From Phascolarctobacterium faecium DSM 14760 (GTDB lineage: Bacteria > Bacillota > Negativicutes > Acidaminococcales > Acidaminococcaceae): a stretch of 64,000 bases of DNA. This document shows, piece after piece, positions 50,509 through 58,997 of this stretch. The position numbers were made by a program, and so were the translations under genes. Where the stretch lies: positions 152,018 through 216,017 of the forward strand of contig NZ_QLTS01000002.1 of NCBI RefSeq assembly GCF_003269275.1, in the 5' to 3' direction. Below the pieces are notes generated by a model, which searched no databases, had not been told where the DNA came from, and saw only the letters and a list, made by a program, of their open reading frames with translations. Numbering within the stretch: the stretch's first letter is position 1; every line of letters starts with the position of its first letter.

Positions 50509-51108
50509 TTACATTCTATGCCTGTTTTCCAAAGCACGTGATAAAGTCAGCTCGTCAGCATATTCCAAATCGCCGCCAACAGGCAGTCCATGGGCAATAC
50601 GGCTGATAACGATACCGACAGGCTTCAGCAGCTGCGCCAGATAGGCAGCAGTAGCCTCGCCTTCCACGTCAGAATTGGTAGCGATGATAACTTCCCTGAC
50701 CGTATCACCCTGCAGACGCCGCAGCAGCTCTTTTACACGCAGATTATCAGGACCGATACCGTCAAGCGGTGACAAAACGCCATGCAGCACATGGTAAACA
50801 CCGTTATAACCGCGGCTGCGTTCCATCGCCATTACATCCTGCGGCTGTTCCACAACGCAGACTACACTGTGGTCGCGTCCTGCATTGCCGCAAACCTCAC
50901 AGGTCTCGGCATCAGTAAGATTATAACAAATATCACACAAACGGATCTGCCGCTTGGCCTCCAGCAGTGTTTCTGCCAGACGGCGCACCTCTTCTTCCGG
51001 CATATCGATAATATGATACGCCAGGCGCAGAGCGGTTTTGGAACCAATACCGGGCAGGCGCCGCAGCTGTTCATGCACATTGGCCAGCGGCCGGATCATT
51101 CTGGCCAT
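50509..51108 (-). CDS. recR: Recombination mediator RecR
   Basis: A 199-residue DNA-repair protein, standard length. Helix-hairpin-helix LRRLPGIGSKTALRLAYHI (about 15-33), zinc finger CDICYNLTDAETCEVC (about 57-72), Toprim motifs VVCVVEQPQDVMAME and IIATNSDVEGEATAAYL, and a Walker B-like C terminus. With RecO/RecF it loads RecA at gaps. Its start is two bases from the ebfC stop; there is no clear ribosome site, so translation is probably coupled. An ATG at 51099 is an alternative. Confidence 0.96.
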   Translation of the reverse strand: MARMIRPLANVHEQLRRLPGIGSKTALRLAYHIIDMPEEEVRRLAETLLEAKRQIRLCDICYNLTDAETCEVCGNAGRDHSVVCVVEQPQDVMAMERSRGYNGVYHVLHGVLSPLDGIGPDNLRVKELLRRLQGDTVREVIIATNSDVEGEATAAYLAQLLKPVGIVISRIAHGLPVGGDLEYADELTLSRALENRHRM

Positions 51109-51110
51109 TT

Positions 51111-51437
51111 TCAGAACATGCCCGGCATTTTCATCCCGCCGGTCAGTTTGCCCATTTCAGCTTCAGTCATTTCGTCGATCTTGCGCATACCTTCGTTAAC
51201 TGCCGCTACCAAAAGGTCTTCCAGCATTTCTACATCTTCCGGATCTACTGCGCTGGGATCGATCTTAACGCTGACAACTTCTTTTTTACCGCTGACAACT
51301 ACGGTGACAGCACCGCCGCCTACTGTAGTTTCGATTGTACGCAGCTTTAATTCTTCCTGCATTTTTGCCATATCAGCCTGTAATTTCTGTACTTTTTTCA
51401 TCATGCCCTGCATATTTCCCATACCACCGTTAAACAT
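51111..51437 (-). CDS. ebfC: YbaB/EbfC nucleoid-associated protein
   Basis: A 108-residue DNA-binding protein, conserved between dnaX and recR in most bacteria. Met/Gly-rich start (MFNGGMGNMQGMMKKVQKLQ), long N-terminal helix, then a beta-rich core (TTVGGGAVTVVVSGKKEVVSVKID) and a Gly/Met tail. It forms tweezer-shaped dimers and may act in recombination with RecR. Start at 51437 is fixed by GAGGAGG 7 bases upstream. Confidence 0.95.
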   Translation of the reverse strand: MFNGGMGNMQGMMKKVQKLQADMAKMQEELKLRTIETTVGGGAVTVVVSGKKEVVSVKIDPSAVDPEDVEMLEDLLVAAVNEGMRKIDEMTEAEMGKLTGGMKMPGMF

Positions 51438-51480
51438 TATTGTTCCTCCTCGTAATGATGCCTTGCGGCAGAAATTTGAT

Positions 51481-53214
51481 TTATAATTTTTGCAGTGTGC
51501 CGCCAAAAGCGTCCAGCGCAGCCTTCACAGCAGGTTCAACATCTTCCGCCGGAGGCTGTTTTGGAGCAGCTTTAGGTTTGGCAGCGGCAGGCTTGGCGGC
51601 AGTGATGCATTCCAACCGTACACTTTGCCGTGCCAGCCTCAGCAGCACTTCTTCAAAAGCTTTCTTATAATCAGGATCGTTCATCCTGACGCACATGAAT
51701 TTATTTTTGAAACCAACGGTCAAAACGCCGTTTTCATACCCTGTAACATAACCGCCGGCGGCACAGGCCACCATAGACTGTTTTTTCTCATTCTTAAGGA
51801 TCTCCAAAGCCTGGTTCCACAGATCTTCGCCTTCGGTCCAGTCACCGCTGTATTCCAGTGTCGTCGCAGCAGCTGCTTCCTCAGAAACAGGTTTCGGCTC
51901 TGTTTCAGCTTTTACCGCAGCAGCAGGCTCGGGTTCCGCCGCTGGTGCCTGAACGGCACTTACTGCCGGCGCTTTTTTTACCCGGGACGCTGCAGGAGCA
52001 GCAACCGCCGCTGCCTGTTTTTCTTCGGGTTCAGGCTTAATCTGAGTCCTGCTGTTTGCAGCACCCAAAGGCACACCGCTGCGTACCTGATGCTCCAGCT
52101 GCTCTACGCGGGCCATCAGTGCGGCAATAGTACTGCCCTCAATACGGCACAGATCAAACAGACATAATTCCGCAGTAATCCTGCCCCGCGCACTGAACCG
52201 CAATTCACCCATGGCCTGATGCAGACGTTCTTCAGCCGCCATCAGGCGATCACTGCCAAATAACGGAGCCAGCTCAGAAATAGCTTCTTCCGTATCCGTC
52301 AAATAAATTTCGTGGTATCCGGGCGATGCTTTATAGAGCAGCACCGCCCGCAGATACTCGGCCAGCTCTGTCAGGATCTGACGCACATCCTTGCCCTGCT
52401 CAGCCAAACGGTTCAGCAGCTGCAAAGCAGCTGACAAGTCCTGCCTGCCGATCGCACGCACCAGCTCACGCAGCGCTTCACGCCCCACGATACCTAAAAC
52501 GTTCCGTACCGTTTCGGCAGTTACAGTATCGGCCATCACGCCGCACTGATCCAACAGGCTCAGCGCATCACGCATACCTCCGTCCGACTGAATCGCAATC
52601 AGTTTCAAGGCTTCGTCATCCGCTCTGATTTCGCTGCCGTCAGCAACCTCGCGCAGACGTTTGGCAATATCCTCATTAGTCACACGTTTAAAATCAAAAC
52701 GCTGACAGCGGGAATGGATCGTTGCCGGTATCTTATGCGGCTCTGTCGTCGCCAAAATAAACACGATATGCGCCGGCGGCTCTTCCAACGTTTTCAGCAG
52801 CGCGTTAAAAGCTTCTGTCGTCAGCATATGCACTTCATCGATAATATATACTTTATAACGCCCGTTGACAGGCGCAAACATGACTTTTTCACGCAGGTCA
52901 CGGATCTCATCGATACCGCGGTTAGAGGCAGCGTCGATCTCAAACACATCCATACTGCTGCCGTCATTGATCCGCTGGCAGTTGGCGCACTCGTTACAGG
53001 GATTAGCAGTAGGCCCCTGCTCGCAATTCAGAGCTTTCGCCAGAATCTTCGCCGTACTGGTCTTGCCTGTACCTCTTGGACCGGCAAATAAATACGCATG
53101 CGCAATCCGTCCTGTCGTCAAAGCATTGCTCAATGCGATCCTCACTGCGTCCTGACCTACAAGGGCATCGAAGCCCTGCGGCCGCCAGCGCCGGTATAGT
53201 GCTACATAAGCCAT
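51481..53214 (-). CDS. dnaX: DNA polymerase III subunit tau/gamma
   Basis: A 577-residue clamp-loader ATPase. AAA+ domain: Walker A GPRGTGKT (residues 45-52), a four-Cys zinc module (CEQGPTANPCNECANC), Walker B IIDEVHML and sensor 1 LATTEPHKIP; then domain III and an Ala/Pro/Lys/Glu-rich linker (~385-455) leading to the tau C-terminal domain. An A7 run (51979-51973; codons GTA AAA AAA) lies in the linker; a -1 shift there would stop after 22 further codons and give a ~436-residue gamma-like protein, close to E. coli gamma. First protein gene of the dnaX-ebfC-recR-bofA cluster, downstream of the SRP RNA. Confidence 0.97.
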   Translation of the reverse strand: MAYVALYRRWRPQGFDALVGQDAVRIALSNALTTGRIAHAYLFAGPRGTGKTSTAKILAKALNCEQGPTANPCNECANCQRINDGSSMDVFEIDAASNRGIDEIRDLREKVMFAPVNGRYKVYIIDEVHMLTTEAFNALLKTLEEPPAHIVFILATTEPHKIPATIHSRCQRFDFKRVTNEDIAKRLREVADGSEIRADDEALKLIAIQSDGGMRDALSLLDQCGVMADTVTAETVRNVLGIVGREALRELVRAIGRQDLSAALQLLNRLAEQGKDVRQILTELAEYLRAVLLYKASPGYHEIYLTDTEEAISELAPLFGSDRLMAAEERLHQAMGELRFSARGRITAELCLFDLCRIEGSTIAALMARVEQLEHQVRSGVPLGAANSRTQIKPEPEEKQAAAVAAPAASRVKKAPAVSAVQAPAAEPEPAAAVKAETEPKPVSEEAAAATTLEYSGDWTEGEDLWNQALEILKNEKKQSMVACAAGGYVTGYENGVLTVGFKNKFMCVRMNDPDYKKAFEEVLLRLARQSVRLECITAAKPAAAKPKAAPKQPPAEDVEPAVKAALDAFGGTLQKL

Positions 53215-53290
53215 TTTCTGCCTCCTTTCCCATCATTAAGCCTCTGAGTTTCTTATCTATTTATTATATAAAATTTACGGATATAAGTAC

Positions 53291-53494
53291 ATATCCAATT
53301 TTGTGAAAAAATTAAGGGACACTTTTGCAGTTACTGCCTGCCGGCTTCGCCGGTAGCGGTAACCCGCGCAGCTCCTTTTTCCGTCGCTGCTTCTGGGTAA
53401 GTTCGCCCTTTATTTCCCATGCGGCGCTTCGCTTCTTTGGGCAATGGCTTCACTTATATCCAATTTTGTGAAAAATTTAAGGGACACTTTTGCA
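53291..53494. repeat. Pair of 39-bp direct repeats enclosing hairpins
   Basis: Copies at 53291-53329 and 53456-53494 differ at one base and share a core AATTTTGTGAAAA and AAGGGACACTTTTGCA. Between them lie a large hairpin (53330-53363, GTTAC... with ...GGTAAC around GCCGGC-TTC-GCCGG) and GC-rich sequence. No coding potential. It sits between dnaX and the SRP RNA terminator and looks like a small non-autonomous repeat element; no transposase is near. Confidence 0.6.
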
Positions 53495-53512
53495 TCAATA
53501 ATATAAAAATAC

Positions 53513-53542
53513 AAAAAACCGGCTGTCATAAACAGCCGGTTT
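53513..53542 (-). terminator. Terminator of the SRP RNA gene
   Basis: Stem AACCGGCTGT / ACAGCCGGTT (53517-53526, 53532-53541) followed on the minus strand by a U run. Confidence 0.88.
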
Positions 53543-53558
53543 AATCTCAGTTGTTTCC

Positions 53559-53684
53559 CTGTAGGGCCACAGACGCAGGCACCCCTGCGGCACATAAGAG
53601 TATCCGCTTAGTGCTGCTTCCTTCCGGACCTGACACGGTTCACAGACTCCTATTGCGCAGGACCCGCCGCCTGCGGTCCTACAG
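53559..53684 (-). ncRNA. ffs: Signal recognition particle RNA (4.5S-like, bacterial small type)
   Basis: The minus strand contains the universal SRP helix 8 core CAGGTCCGGAAGGAAGCAG (GGAA tetraloop plus symmetric and asymmetric loops) at about 53623-53641, flanked by arms that pair at long range; the ends CTGTAGG and CCTACAG close the hairpin. About 126 nt, slightly longer than E. coli 4.5S and without the Alu domain of B. subtilis scRNA. It binds Ffh for membrane protein targeting. Position before dnaX is the same as in Bacillus. Ends are estimated from pairing. Confidence 0.92.
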
Positions 53685-53689
53685 AAAAA

Positions 53690-53711
53690 CAAAAAGCCGC
53701 TGACCGCGGCA
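53690..53711 (-). terminator. Terminator between tRNA-Ser and SRP RNA genes
   Basis: Stem GCCGC / GCGGC (53696-53700, 53706-53710) followed on the minus strand by UUUUU. Confidence 0.6.
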
Positions 53712-53724
53712 AACTTTTTTTAAG

Positions 53725-53814
53725 TGGCGGAGAGAGAGGGATTCGAACCCTCGGTACGGTTTCCCGTACACACGCTTTCCAGGCGTGCACCTTCAACCGC
53801 TCGGTCATCTCTCC
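53725..53814 (-). tRNA. tRNA-Ser (anticodon GGA)
   Basis: A 90-nt class II tRNA on the minus strand with encoded CCA. Acceptor arms GGAGAGA / TCTCTCC, D arm, anticodon loop CTGGAAA with GGA (53780-53778), a long variable arm GTACGGGAAACCGTAC, and T loop GGTTCGAATCC all fold normally. It reads UCC and UCU codons. Immediately upstream of the SRP RNA gene on the same strand. Confidence 0.97.
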
Positions 53815-53966
53815 AGGTTGAAAAAATCAGGGATTATGCTATTGTTTACCGCTTAAAAATAAACTTGCGGCTGGCTTAATCCAGCCGCAAGTAACAGTAT
53901 ACTGATTTCCGGAAGATATGTCAAGAGTTTCCATCAAGATTATGTAAATTTTTTTTCACTTCTCTA

Positions 53967-54827
53967 TTAATCATTACTTACTTCATCAGCAGGCAGCAGC
54001 AGCAGTGAGCGCTCGGAATTAAGCGTAACGTTCTGAGCTGTTGCCCCCATTACCAGACCTTTGACCAGGCCGGCACCGGTTTTGGTCATCGCGATCATCG
54101 ACACATTTTCTTCTTCCGCCCAGCGGCAGATTTTTTTAGACGCCGCCCCTTTATCGACCAGATAAGAAGCTTTGATCCCAAAAAGTTTCATCTCGGCCAC
54201 CAGTTCTTCCATCCGCGATTCGGCATTCAGCAGCTTGCTCTCAAGATCGCTCTGATTGCGGCTGCGTTCCACTACATGTACGAACACCACTTCCGCTACA
54301 TGCTCACGCAGGCTGCGGATCAAATTGAGCGCCACTAAAGATTTCTTAGAAAAATCGGTCGGTATCATCAATTTACGCAACATATCATCATCGGCAATAT
54401 TGTCGCTGTCACCGTCGGTTTTGGCAACAAACAATGGCCGCTTCGAAGATCTGGCAAGATCAAAGGTCGTACTGCCCAGCAAGGCACTTCTAAAAAAACC
54501 CTTTCCATGCGAAGCCACTAAAGTCAGATCTACTTCTTTATCGTCGCCGACGCGGGTTATTTCTTCAAATACCTCGCCCCAGGGCATTTCGATACTTACT
54601 GCTTCATAACCGTTGCGCATCAGCTCGTTGGCATGCCCCTGCAGCTTGCTGTAAACCTTTTTATAACTGCTACTGTAAGGATCTGCGTCCTCTTCTTCAT
54701 CGAATACATAAGCTAGAATAATTTCTGTATTTGTATCGGGGCACAGACTGTACAGGCACGGCAGCAGTATTTCTGACTTAGGCGTAAGATCCATTGCTAA
54801 CAAAACTCTTGTAAACATGTCGTTCAT
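53967..54827 (-). CDS. Tandem universal stress protein (two UspA domains)
   Basis: A 286-residue soluble protein with two Usp domains: residues 5-137 (VLLAMDLTPKSE ... VASHGKGFFRSALLGSTT) and 152-280 (LMIPTDFSKKS ... AMTKTGAGLVKGLVMGAT). The first keeps a near-complete ATP-binding G-2x-G-9x-GST-like signature; the second has GAGLVKGLVMGA without the final Ser/Thr-rich turn, so it may bind nucleotide less well. Role in stress survival is inferred from the family. The ATG at 54827 is only two bases from GGAG; an ATG at 54818 with longer spacing is possible. Monocistronic. Confidence 0.88.
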   Translation of the reverse strand: MNDMFTRVLLAMDLTPKSEILLPCLYSLCPDTNTEIILAYVFDEEEDADPYSSSYKKVYSKLQGHANELMRNGYEAVSIEMPWGEVFEEITRVGDDKEVDLTLVASHGKGFFRSALLGSTTFDLARSSKRPLFVAKTDGDSDNIADDDMLRKLMIPTDFSKKSLVALNLIRSLREHVAEVVFVHVVERSRNQSDLESKLLNAESRMEELVAEMKLFGIKASYLVDKGAASKKICRWAEEENVSMIAMTKTGAGLVKGLVMGATAQNVTLNSERSLLLLPADEVSND

Positions 54828-54955
54828 TGCTCCTCTTTATCTAAAAATAGCTTGCGTCGACAACGCCGGCAGTTCCTGCCGACAATCTTTTTTCATCCTA
54901 TTTAAATAGTTATATTTCGCCATTTATAAAAAAAATCCTGCCTTATTATTGTAAG

Positions 54956-54984
54956 TTGACTTTGAACAGGTTAAAATATATACA
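54956..54984 (+). promoter_or_regulatory. Promoter of the CorA-like gene
   Basis: TTGACT (54956-54961), 17-bp spacer, TATACA (54979-54984); the start codon follows 33 bp later, leaving no room for an M-box riboswitch. Confidence 0.6.
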
Positions 54985-55017
54985 GAAATTTGAATTTATA
55001 CAAAAGGAGCTAATGCG

Positions 55018-56046
55018 ATGTTAAAGCAAAAAATCGACACAGCCGCACTCTTTGCTCAGAAAAAAACAGAAGTTCAAAGCAGCGCGCGCACTTTGCTGAT
55101 ACTTGACGGCCAGGAAAACGCCTATATTTCTGCCGATGAACTTACAGAAGAGCTTTTAGCAATTCCGGAAGAAGGTGCTATCTGGCTTGATATGTCATTA
55201 TTCGGCTCGCACGATCAGGTAATGACCGTCGCCCGCTCCTTCAAACTGAGTCCCGCTACTCAAAACATTTTAGAAAATAAAAAACAGCAGCCGCGTTTAT
55301 TCCGCGACGGCAACAACAGAATCCTCGTCTGCCGCCACCTGCAGCTAAACGAAAGCGGCAATGCCGTTTATAATAATATTTGTTTCGCCGCCAGCGCCAA
55401 CAGGCTACTTTCTCTGCAGCATGGCCGCTGTGACCGTTTAAAAAATGCGCGTACGCTGGTAACAACCCTGCAGAAGCCGAATAATACGATCCCGCAGGCT
55501 TTGACCCTGATTTTAGGCAAGATCCTTGACGACAACTGCGAGGTCATCAATTATCTGGAAGAACGGCTGCAGCTTCTGTCTGCAGCTTACAGCGAACAGG
55601 ATGAACATCCGGATCCCAAAGAACTGCTGCGTCTGCGCCGCAGCCTGGTCACTGCCAAACAGGCGGTCTATCCGATGCGCCGCATCGTCAGCCGCGCCTT
55701 GCGTCAGGACCCGCCTTTAGTTATCGGCAGCGATAATGCCCCCGAACTTTTGACGATCAAACTGGAAGGCGCCGTACTTACCTTATCGGTCGCCGAAGAA
55801 TTACTGACTTCTCTGGAGCGGCTTTGCGTCAATGCCGCTGCTGAACGCAGCGCTGATATTCAGGCTACGCTGACTACAGTGGCAGTCATTTTCCTGCCGC
55901 TGATTTGTATCAGCAGTATTTTTGCCATGAATTTCCAGTATATGCCGGAACTGAAATCCCAATGGGGCTATCCGCTCTGCCTTGGCGTTATGGCATTGAT
56001 TGCTATCTTTACGCTTAAAAAATTACAACGTAAAAAATGGTATTAA
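55018..56046 (+). CDS. corA: CorA-family divalent cation transporter with AMN motif
   Basis: A 342-residue CorA-type protein: large soluble N-terminal domain rich in helices, and two C-terminal membrane helices (TVAVIFLPLICISSIF and LCLGVMALIAIFTL). The selectivity loop between them reads AMNFQYMPEL: the almost universal GMN is AMN here (Ala303-Met304-Asn305), while the rest of the MPEL loop is standard. CorA is a homopentameric magnesium/cobalt channel. Because the Gly is essential in studied members, cation choice or conductance may differ. GGAGC precedes the ATG. Monocistronic. Confidence 0.87.
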   Translation: MLKQKIDTAALFAQKKTEVQSSARTLLILDGQENAYISADELTEELLAIPEEGAIWLDMSLFGSHDQVMTVARSFKLSPATQNILENKKQQPRLFRDGNNRILVCRHLQLNESGNAVYNNICFAASANRLLSLQHGRCDRLKNARTLVTTLQKPNNTIPQALTLILGKILDDNCEVINYLEERLQLLSAAYSEQDEHPDPKELLRLRRSLVTAKQAVYPMRRIVSRALRQDPPLVIGSDNAPELLTIKLEGAVLTLSVAEELLTSLERLCVNAAAERSADIQATLTTVAVIFLPLICISSIFAMNFQYMPELKSQWGYPLCLGVMALIAIFTLKKLQRKKWY

Positions 56047-56078
56047 TATTTCAAAATTATATTGAACCTCAAATACGC

Positions 56079-56114
56079 AAAAACCATCTGTACTTAAAGT
56101 ACAGATGGTTTTAT
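56079..56114. terminator. Bidirectional long-stem terminator
   Basis: A 16-bp stem AAAACCATCTGTACTT with its complement (56080-56095, 56097-56112) between convergent genes. Confidence 0.9.
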
Positions 56115-56120
56115 CAGTTT

Positions 56121-57518
56121 TCAGGCGTTGAATACCTTACCCGGGTTAAGAATATTTTTAGGATCAAGCGCACGCTTGATTTCTTTCATCATTTTCATTT
56201 CTACCGGCTCCGTATATTTTTCCATGGCTTCGACCTTCTTAGCTCCGATGCCATGCTCGCCGGAAAGACGACCGCCCAGACTGTAAACATAAGGATAAGC
56301 TTCAGCATGGAAACGGCTTACTTCATCTTCCCACTGCTCGTCGCTCATCTCGCCTTTCAAAATCTGGAAATGCAGATTACCGTCGCCGGCATGAGCCAGC
56401 GTAAAGAGTTTAAAGCTGTAATTTTCCGCAACCTTGGTCAGATGGCGGATACAGTTAGCGATTTGATCGACTGGTACAACAAGATCATCAGAAGTGCTGA
56501 CCAGACTCAAAACGCGCGTAGATTCCAGACAGTTGCGACGGAGCTTCCACACACGGTCATCAGCCTCTAAAACATCAGTAGCGCCACTGGCACTGCAAAT
56601 CTCGTCCAGCTGTTCCATTTTGCTTTCCAGCTCATCTTCATTAAAGGTCTCTACCGTCACAATAACATAAAAACCGTCTTCATAATGAGGCAGCTTCAAT
56701 TCACAGTAATCGCTGGAGCTGCGTACAAACGCATTATCCATAAACTCCACGCTCGTCGGATTCAACCCCGCTTTGATCAGGTTCGGCACCAAACCGACAG
56801 CTTTATCCAAATCGGTAAAGATCGCCAGCAGATCCAGTTTATACGGACACAGAGGCAGCAGCTTTAAAGTGGCTTTAGTAATAATGCCCAAAGTACCTTC
56901 ACTGCCCATGATCAGCTGTTCCAGGCAATAGCCCGTCGATTTTTTCTTCAGCCGTGCGCCCACGTTAACGATATCGCCGGTAGGCGTAACTGCTTCAATC
57001 GCATAGACCTGATCGCGGGTAGTGCCGTAACGTACAGCCTTATTACCGCCTGCATTAGTGGCAATATTACCGCCGATCAGACAGCTGTCGGCGCTGCAGG
57101 GGTCGCCTGCATAGAGGAAGCCGGCCGCATTGGCTTTTTCCTGAATTTCTACTGTACGCGCGCCAGCCTCGACAACCATATACATACCTTCAGTATTCAG
57201 CTCTTCGATTTTGTCCATCCGTTCCAACAGCAGAACGATACCGCCATAAACAGGGATCGCACCGCAGGAAACACTGGTCCCTGCACTGCGGGGTGTTACC
57301 GGCACATTATATTGATTGGCGATTTTCATGACCGCCGCAACTTCTTCTGTGCTGCCAGGCCAAATTACGACCTCCGGCAGATGATGATAACGGGGATCAG
57401 TTTCCTCGTCAGTTTTGTACTTTTCAAGGGTTTCGGCATCGGTCCTTACATACTCCGCGCCCAAAGCCGTTTGCAGAGCTGCTACCACTTCTGCGCTGAC
57501 CGGTTCGTATTTACTCAT
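56121..57518 (-). CDS. FAD-linked oxidase, GlcD/D-lactate dehydrogenase type (second copy)
   Basis: A 465-residue flavoprotein of the VAO/GlcD group. FAD-binding domain: PVTPRSAGTSVSCGAIP, ADSCLIGGNIATNAGGNKAVRYG and LIMGSEGTLGIIT; C-terminal cap domain with AHAGDGNLHFQI and GGRLSGEHGIGAKK, whose His residues are near the flavin and substrate. It should oxidise a 2-hydroxy acid such as D-lactate, glycolate or D-2-hydroxyglutarate. It is a close paralogue of the gene just upstream (a tandem duplication) with 78 bases between them. Start at 57518 is 8 bases after AAAGGAA. No Etf or iron-sulfur GlcF-like subunit is adjacent. Confidence 0.9.
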   Translation of the reverse strand: MSKYEPVSAEVVAALQTALGAEYVRTDAETLEKYKTDEETDPRYHHLPEVVIWPGSTEEVAAVMKIANQYNVPVTPRSAGTSVSCGAIPVYGGIVLLLERMDKIEELNTEGMYMVVEAGARTVEIQEKANAAGFLYAGDPCSADSCLIGGNIATNAGGNKAVRYGTTRDQVYAIEAVTPTGDIVNVGARLKKKSTGYCLEQLIMGSEGTLGIITKATLKLLPLCPYKLDLLAIFTDLDKAVGLVPNLIKAGLNPTSVEFMDNAFVRSSSDYCELKLPHYEDGFYVIVTVETFNEDELESKMEQLDEICSASGATDVLEADDRVWKLRRNCLESTRVLSLVSTSDDLVVPVDQIANCIRHLTKVAENYSFKLFTLAHAGDGNLHFQILKGEMSDEQWEDEVSRFHAEAYPYVYSLGGRLSGEHGIGAKKVEAMEKYTEPVEMKMMKEIKRALDPKNILNPGKVFNA

Positions 57519-57596
57519 AACTTCCATTCCTTTCTACTGTCCTACAAAATAAGATTTTATCTTTTCCGCAGCATACTGCCGCTGCAGTTCAATAAC

Positions 57597-58997
57597 TTAC
57601 AGATCAAAGATCTTGCCCGGGTTCAAAATCAGCTGCGGGTCCATTGCCGCCTTGATCGTGCGCATGATCACCAGCTCGCCGGCCGGGGTATATGTTTCCA
57701 TTTCTCTGAGTTTTTTTGCGCCGATACCATGCTCGCCGGCCAGACGCCCGCCGATGCTGTAAGCATAAGTATAAACCTCTTTATGGAAAGCTTCCACTTT
57801 GTTTTCCCATTCTTCGTCGCTCAATTCGCATTTGCATAAAACGATATGCAGATTCCCGTCGCCGATATGCGCGTTGATTTTGACCGGGAAAGGATATTTT
57901 TCGCCTATTTTCATAATAAACTTGATCGTACCGGCGATCTCATTAACAGGAACTACCACGTCGTCCGTCAGGGAAACCAGACTGATCAGACGTACAGACT
58001 CCTGACAGTTGCGGCGCATATCCCAAATACGTTCATCGGCTTCCAGCACATCGACAGCGCCGGCAGCACTGCACAACTCATCCAGCTGCTCCATTTTCAG
58101 ATCCAGCTCGTCCTCGCTGAAAGTCTCCACTGTGATGATAACATAAATGCCGTTCTCATAATGAGGGGCTCCCTTAAACTCCAGATAGTCGGCCGTACCG
58201 CGCACATAGGAATTATCCATATACTCCACACTGGTCGGATTAATGCCGGCCTGCATGATTTTCGGCACTACGTCCAAGGCCTGCTCCGGATCGCTGAACA
58301 CAGCCAGCAGATCAAATCTGTAAGGCGGGATCGGCTGCAGCTTAAGCGTCGCCTTAGTGATAATGCCCAGCGTGCCCTCACTGCCCATAATCAGCTGTTC
58401 CAGGCAGTACCCGGTCGATTTTTTCTTTAAACGTGCTCCCAGCTCTACGATCTCACCAGTCGGTGTTACGACCTCGACAGCGTAAACCTGGTCACGGGTC
58501 ACACCGTAACGCACCGCTTTATTGCCGCCGGCATTAGTGGCGATGTTACCGCCGATCAGACAGCTTTCAGCGCTGCAGGGGTCGCCTGCATACAGAAAAC
58601 CAGCCTCATTGGCATATTTTTGAATATCGACAGTACGCACACCGGCTTCAACCTCCATATACATGCCTTCGGCATTCAGCTCGATGATCTTGTTCAACCG
58701 TTCCATTAAAAGGACAATACCGCCGCATACAGGAATAGCGCCGCCAGCCAGACTGGTGCCGCCGCTGCGGACAGTGACCGGCACATCATATGTATTGGCC
58801 AGCTTGATAACAGCCGCGATCTCCTGCGCGTCCTTCGGCAGAACAACCGCCTCCGGCAGATGGAACTTGCGCGGATCAGTTTCTTCGTCAGTCTGATATT
58901 GCTCTAATTTTTCAGGCTCGGTCAAAACGTATTCAGCACCGACGATAGTCTTTAAATCCTCCAGCACTGCTTCCGTTACGGGAGCGTAAGTTTTCAT
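57597..58997 (-). CDS. FAD-linked oxidase, GlcD/D-lactate dehydrogenase type (first copy)
   Basis: A 466-residue flavoprotein of the same family, with PVTVRSGGTSLAGGAIP, AESCLIGGNIATNAGGNKAVRYG, LIMGSEGTLGIIT, NAHIGDGNLHIVL and GGRLAGEHGIGAKK. It oxidises a 2-hydroxy acid with FAD. Compared with its downstream paralogue, the FAD-contact segment has RSGGTSLAGG (the usual family form) where the paralogue has RSAGTSVSCG, so the paralogue is the more diverged copy. Its ATG overlaps the TGA of the EFR1-type gene (ATGA), suggesting that flavodoxin/ferredoxin protein is its redox partner. Confidence 0.92.
   Translation of the reverse strand: MKTYAPVTEAVLEDLKTIVGAEYVLTEPEKLEQYQTDEETDPRKFHLPEAVVLPKDAQEIAAVIKLANTYDVPVTVRSGGTSLAGGAIPVCGGIVLLMERLNKIIELNAEGMYMEVEAGVRTVDIQKYANEAGFLYAGDPCSAESCLIGGNIATNAGGNKAVRYGVTRDQVYAVEVVTPTGEIVELGARLKKKSTGYCLEQLIMGSEGTLGIITKATLKLQPIPPYRFDLLAVFSDPEQALDVVPKIMQAGINPTSVEYMDNSYVRGTADYLEFKGAPHYENGIYVIITVETFSEDELDLKMEQLDELCSAAGAVDVLEADERIWDMRRNCQESVRLISLVSLTDDVVVPVNEIAGTIKFIMKIGEKYPFPVKINAHIGDGNLHIVLCKCELSDEEWENKVEAFHKEVYTYAYSIGGRLAGEHGIGAKKLREMETYTPAGELVIMRTIKAAMDPQLILNPGKIFDL

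Noticed and set aside
53291-53494. Insertion sequence remnant with transposase
   Set aside because: No transposase-like frame is present within or near the repeats; described only as a repeat element.
54985-55017. M-box magnesium riboswitch before the CorA-like gene
   Set aside because: Only about 30 bases separate the promoter from the start codon.
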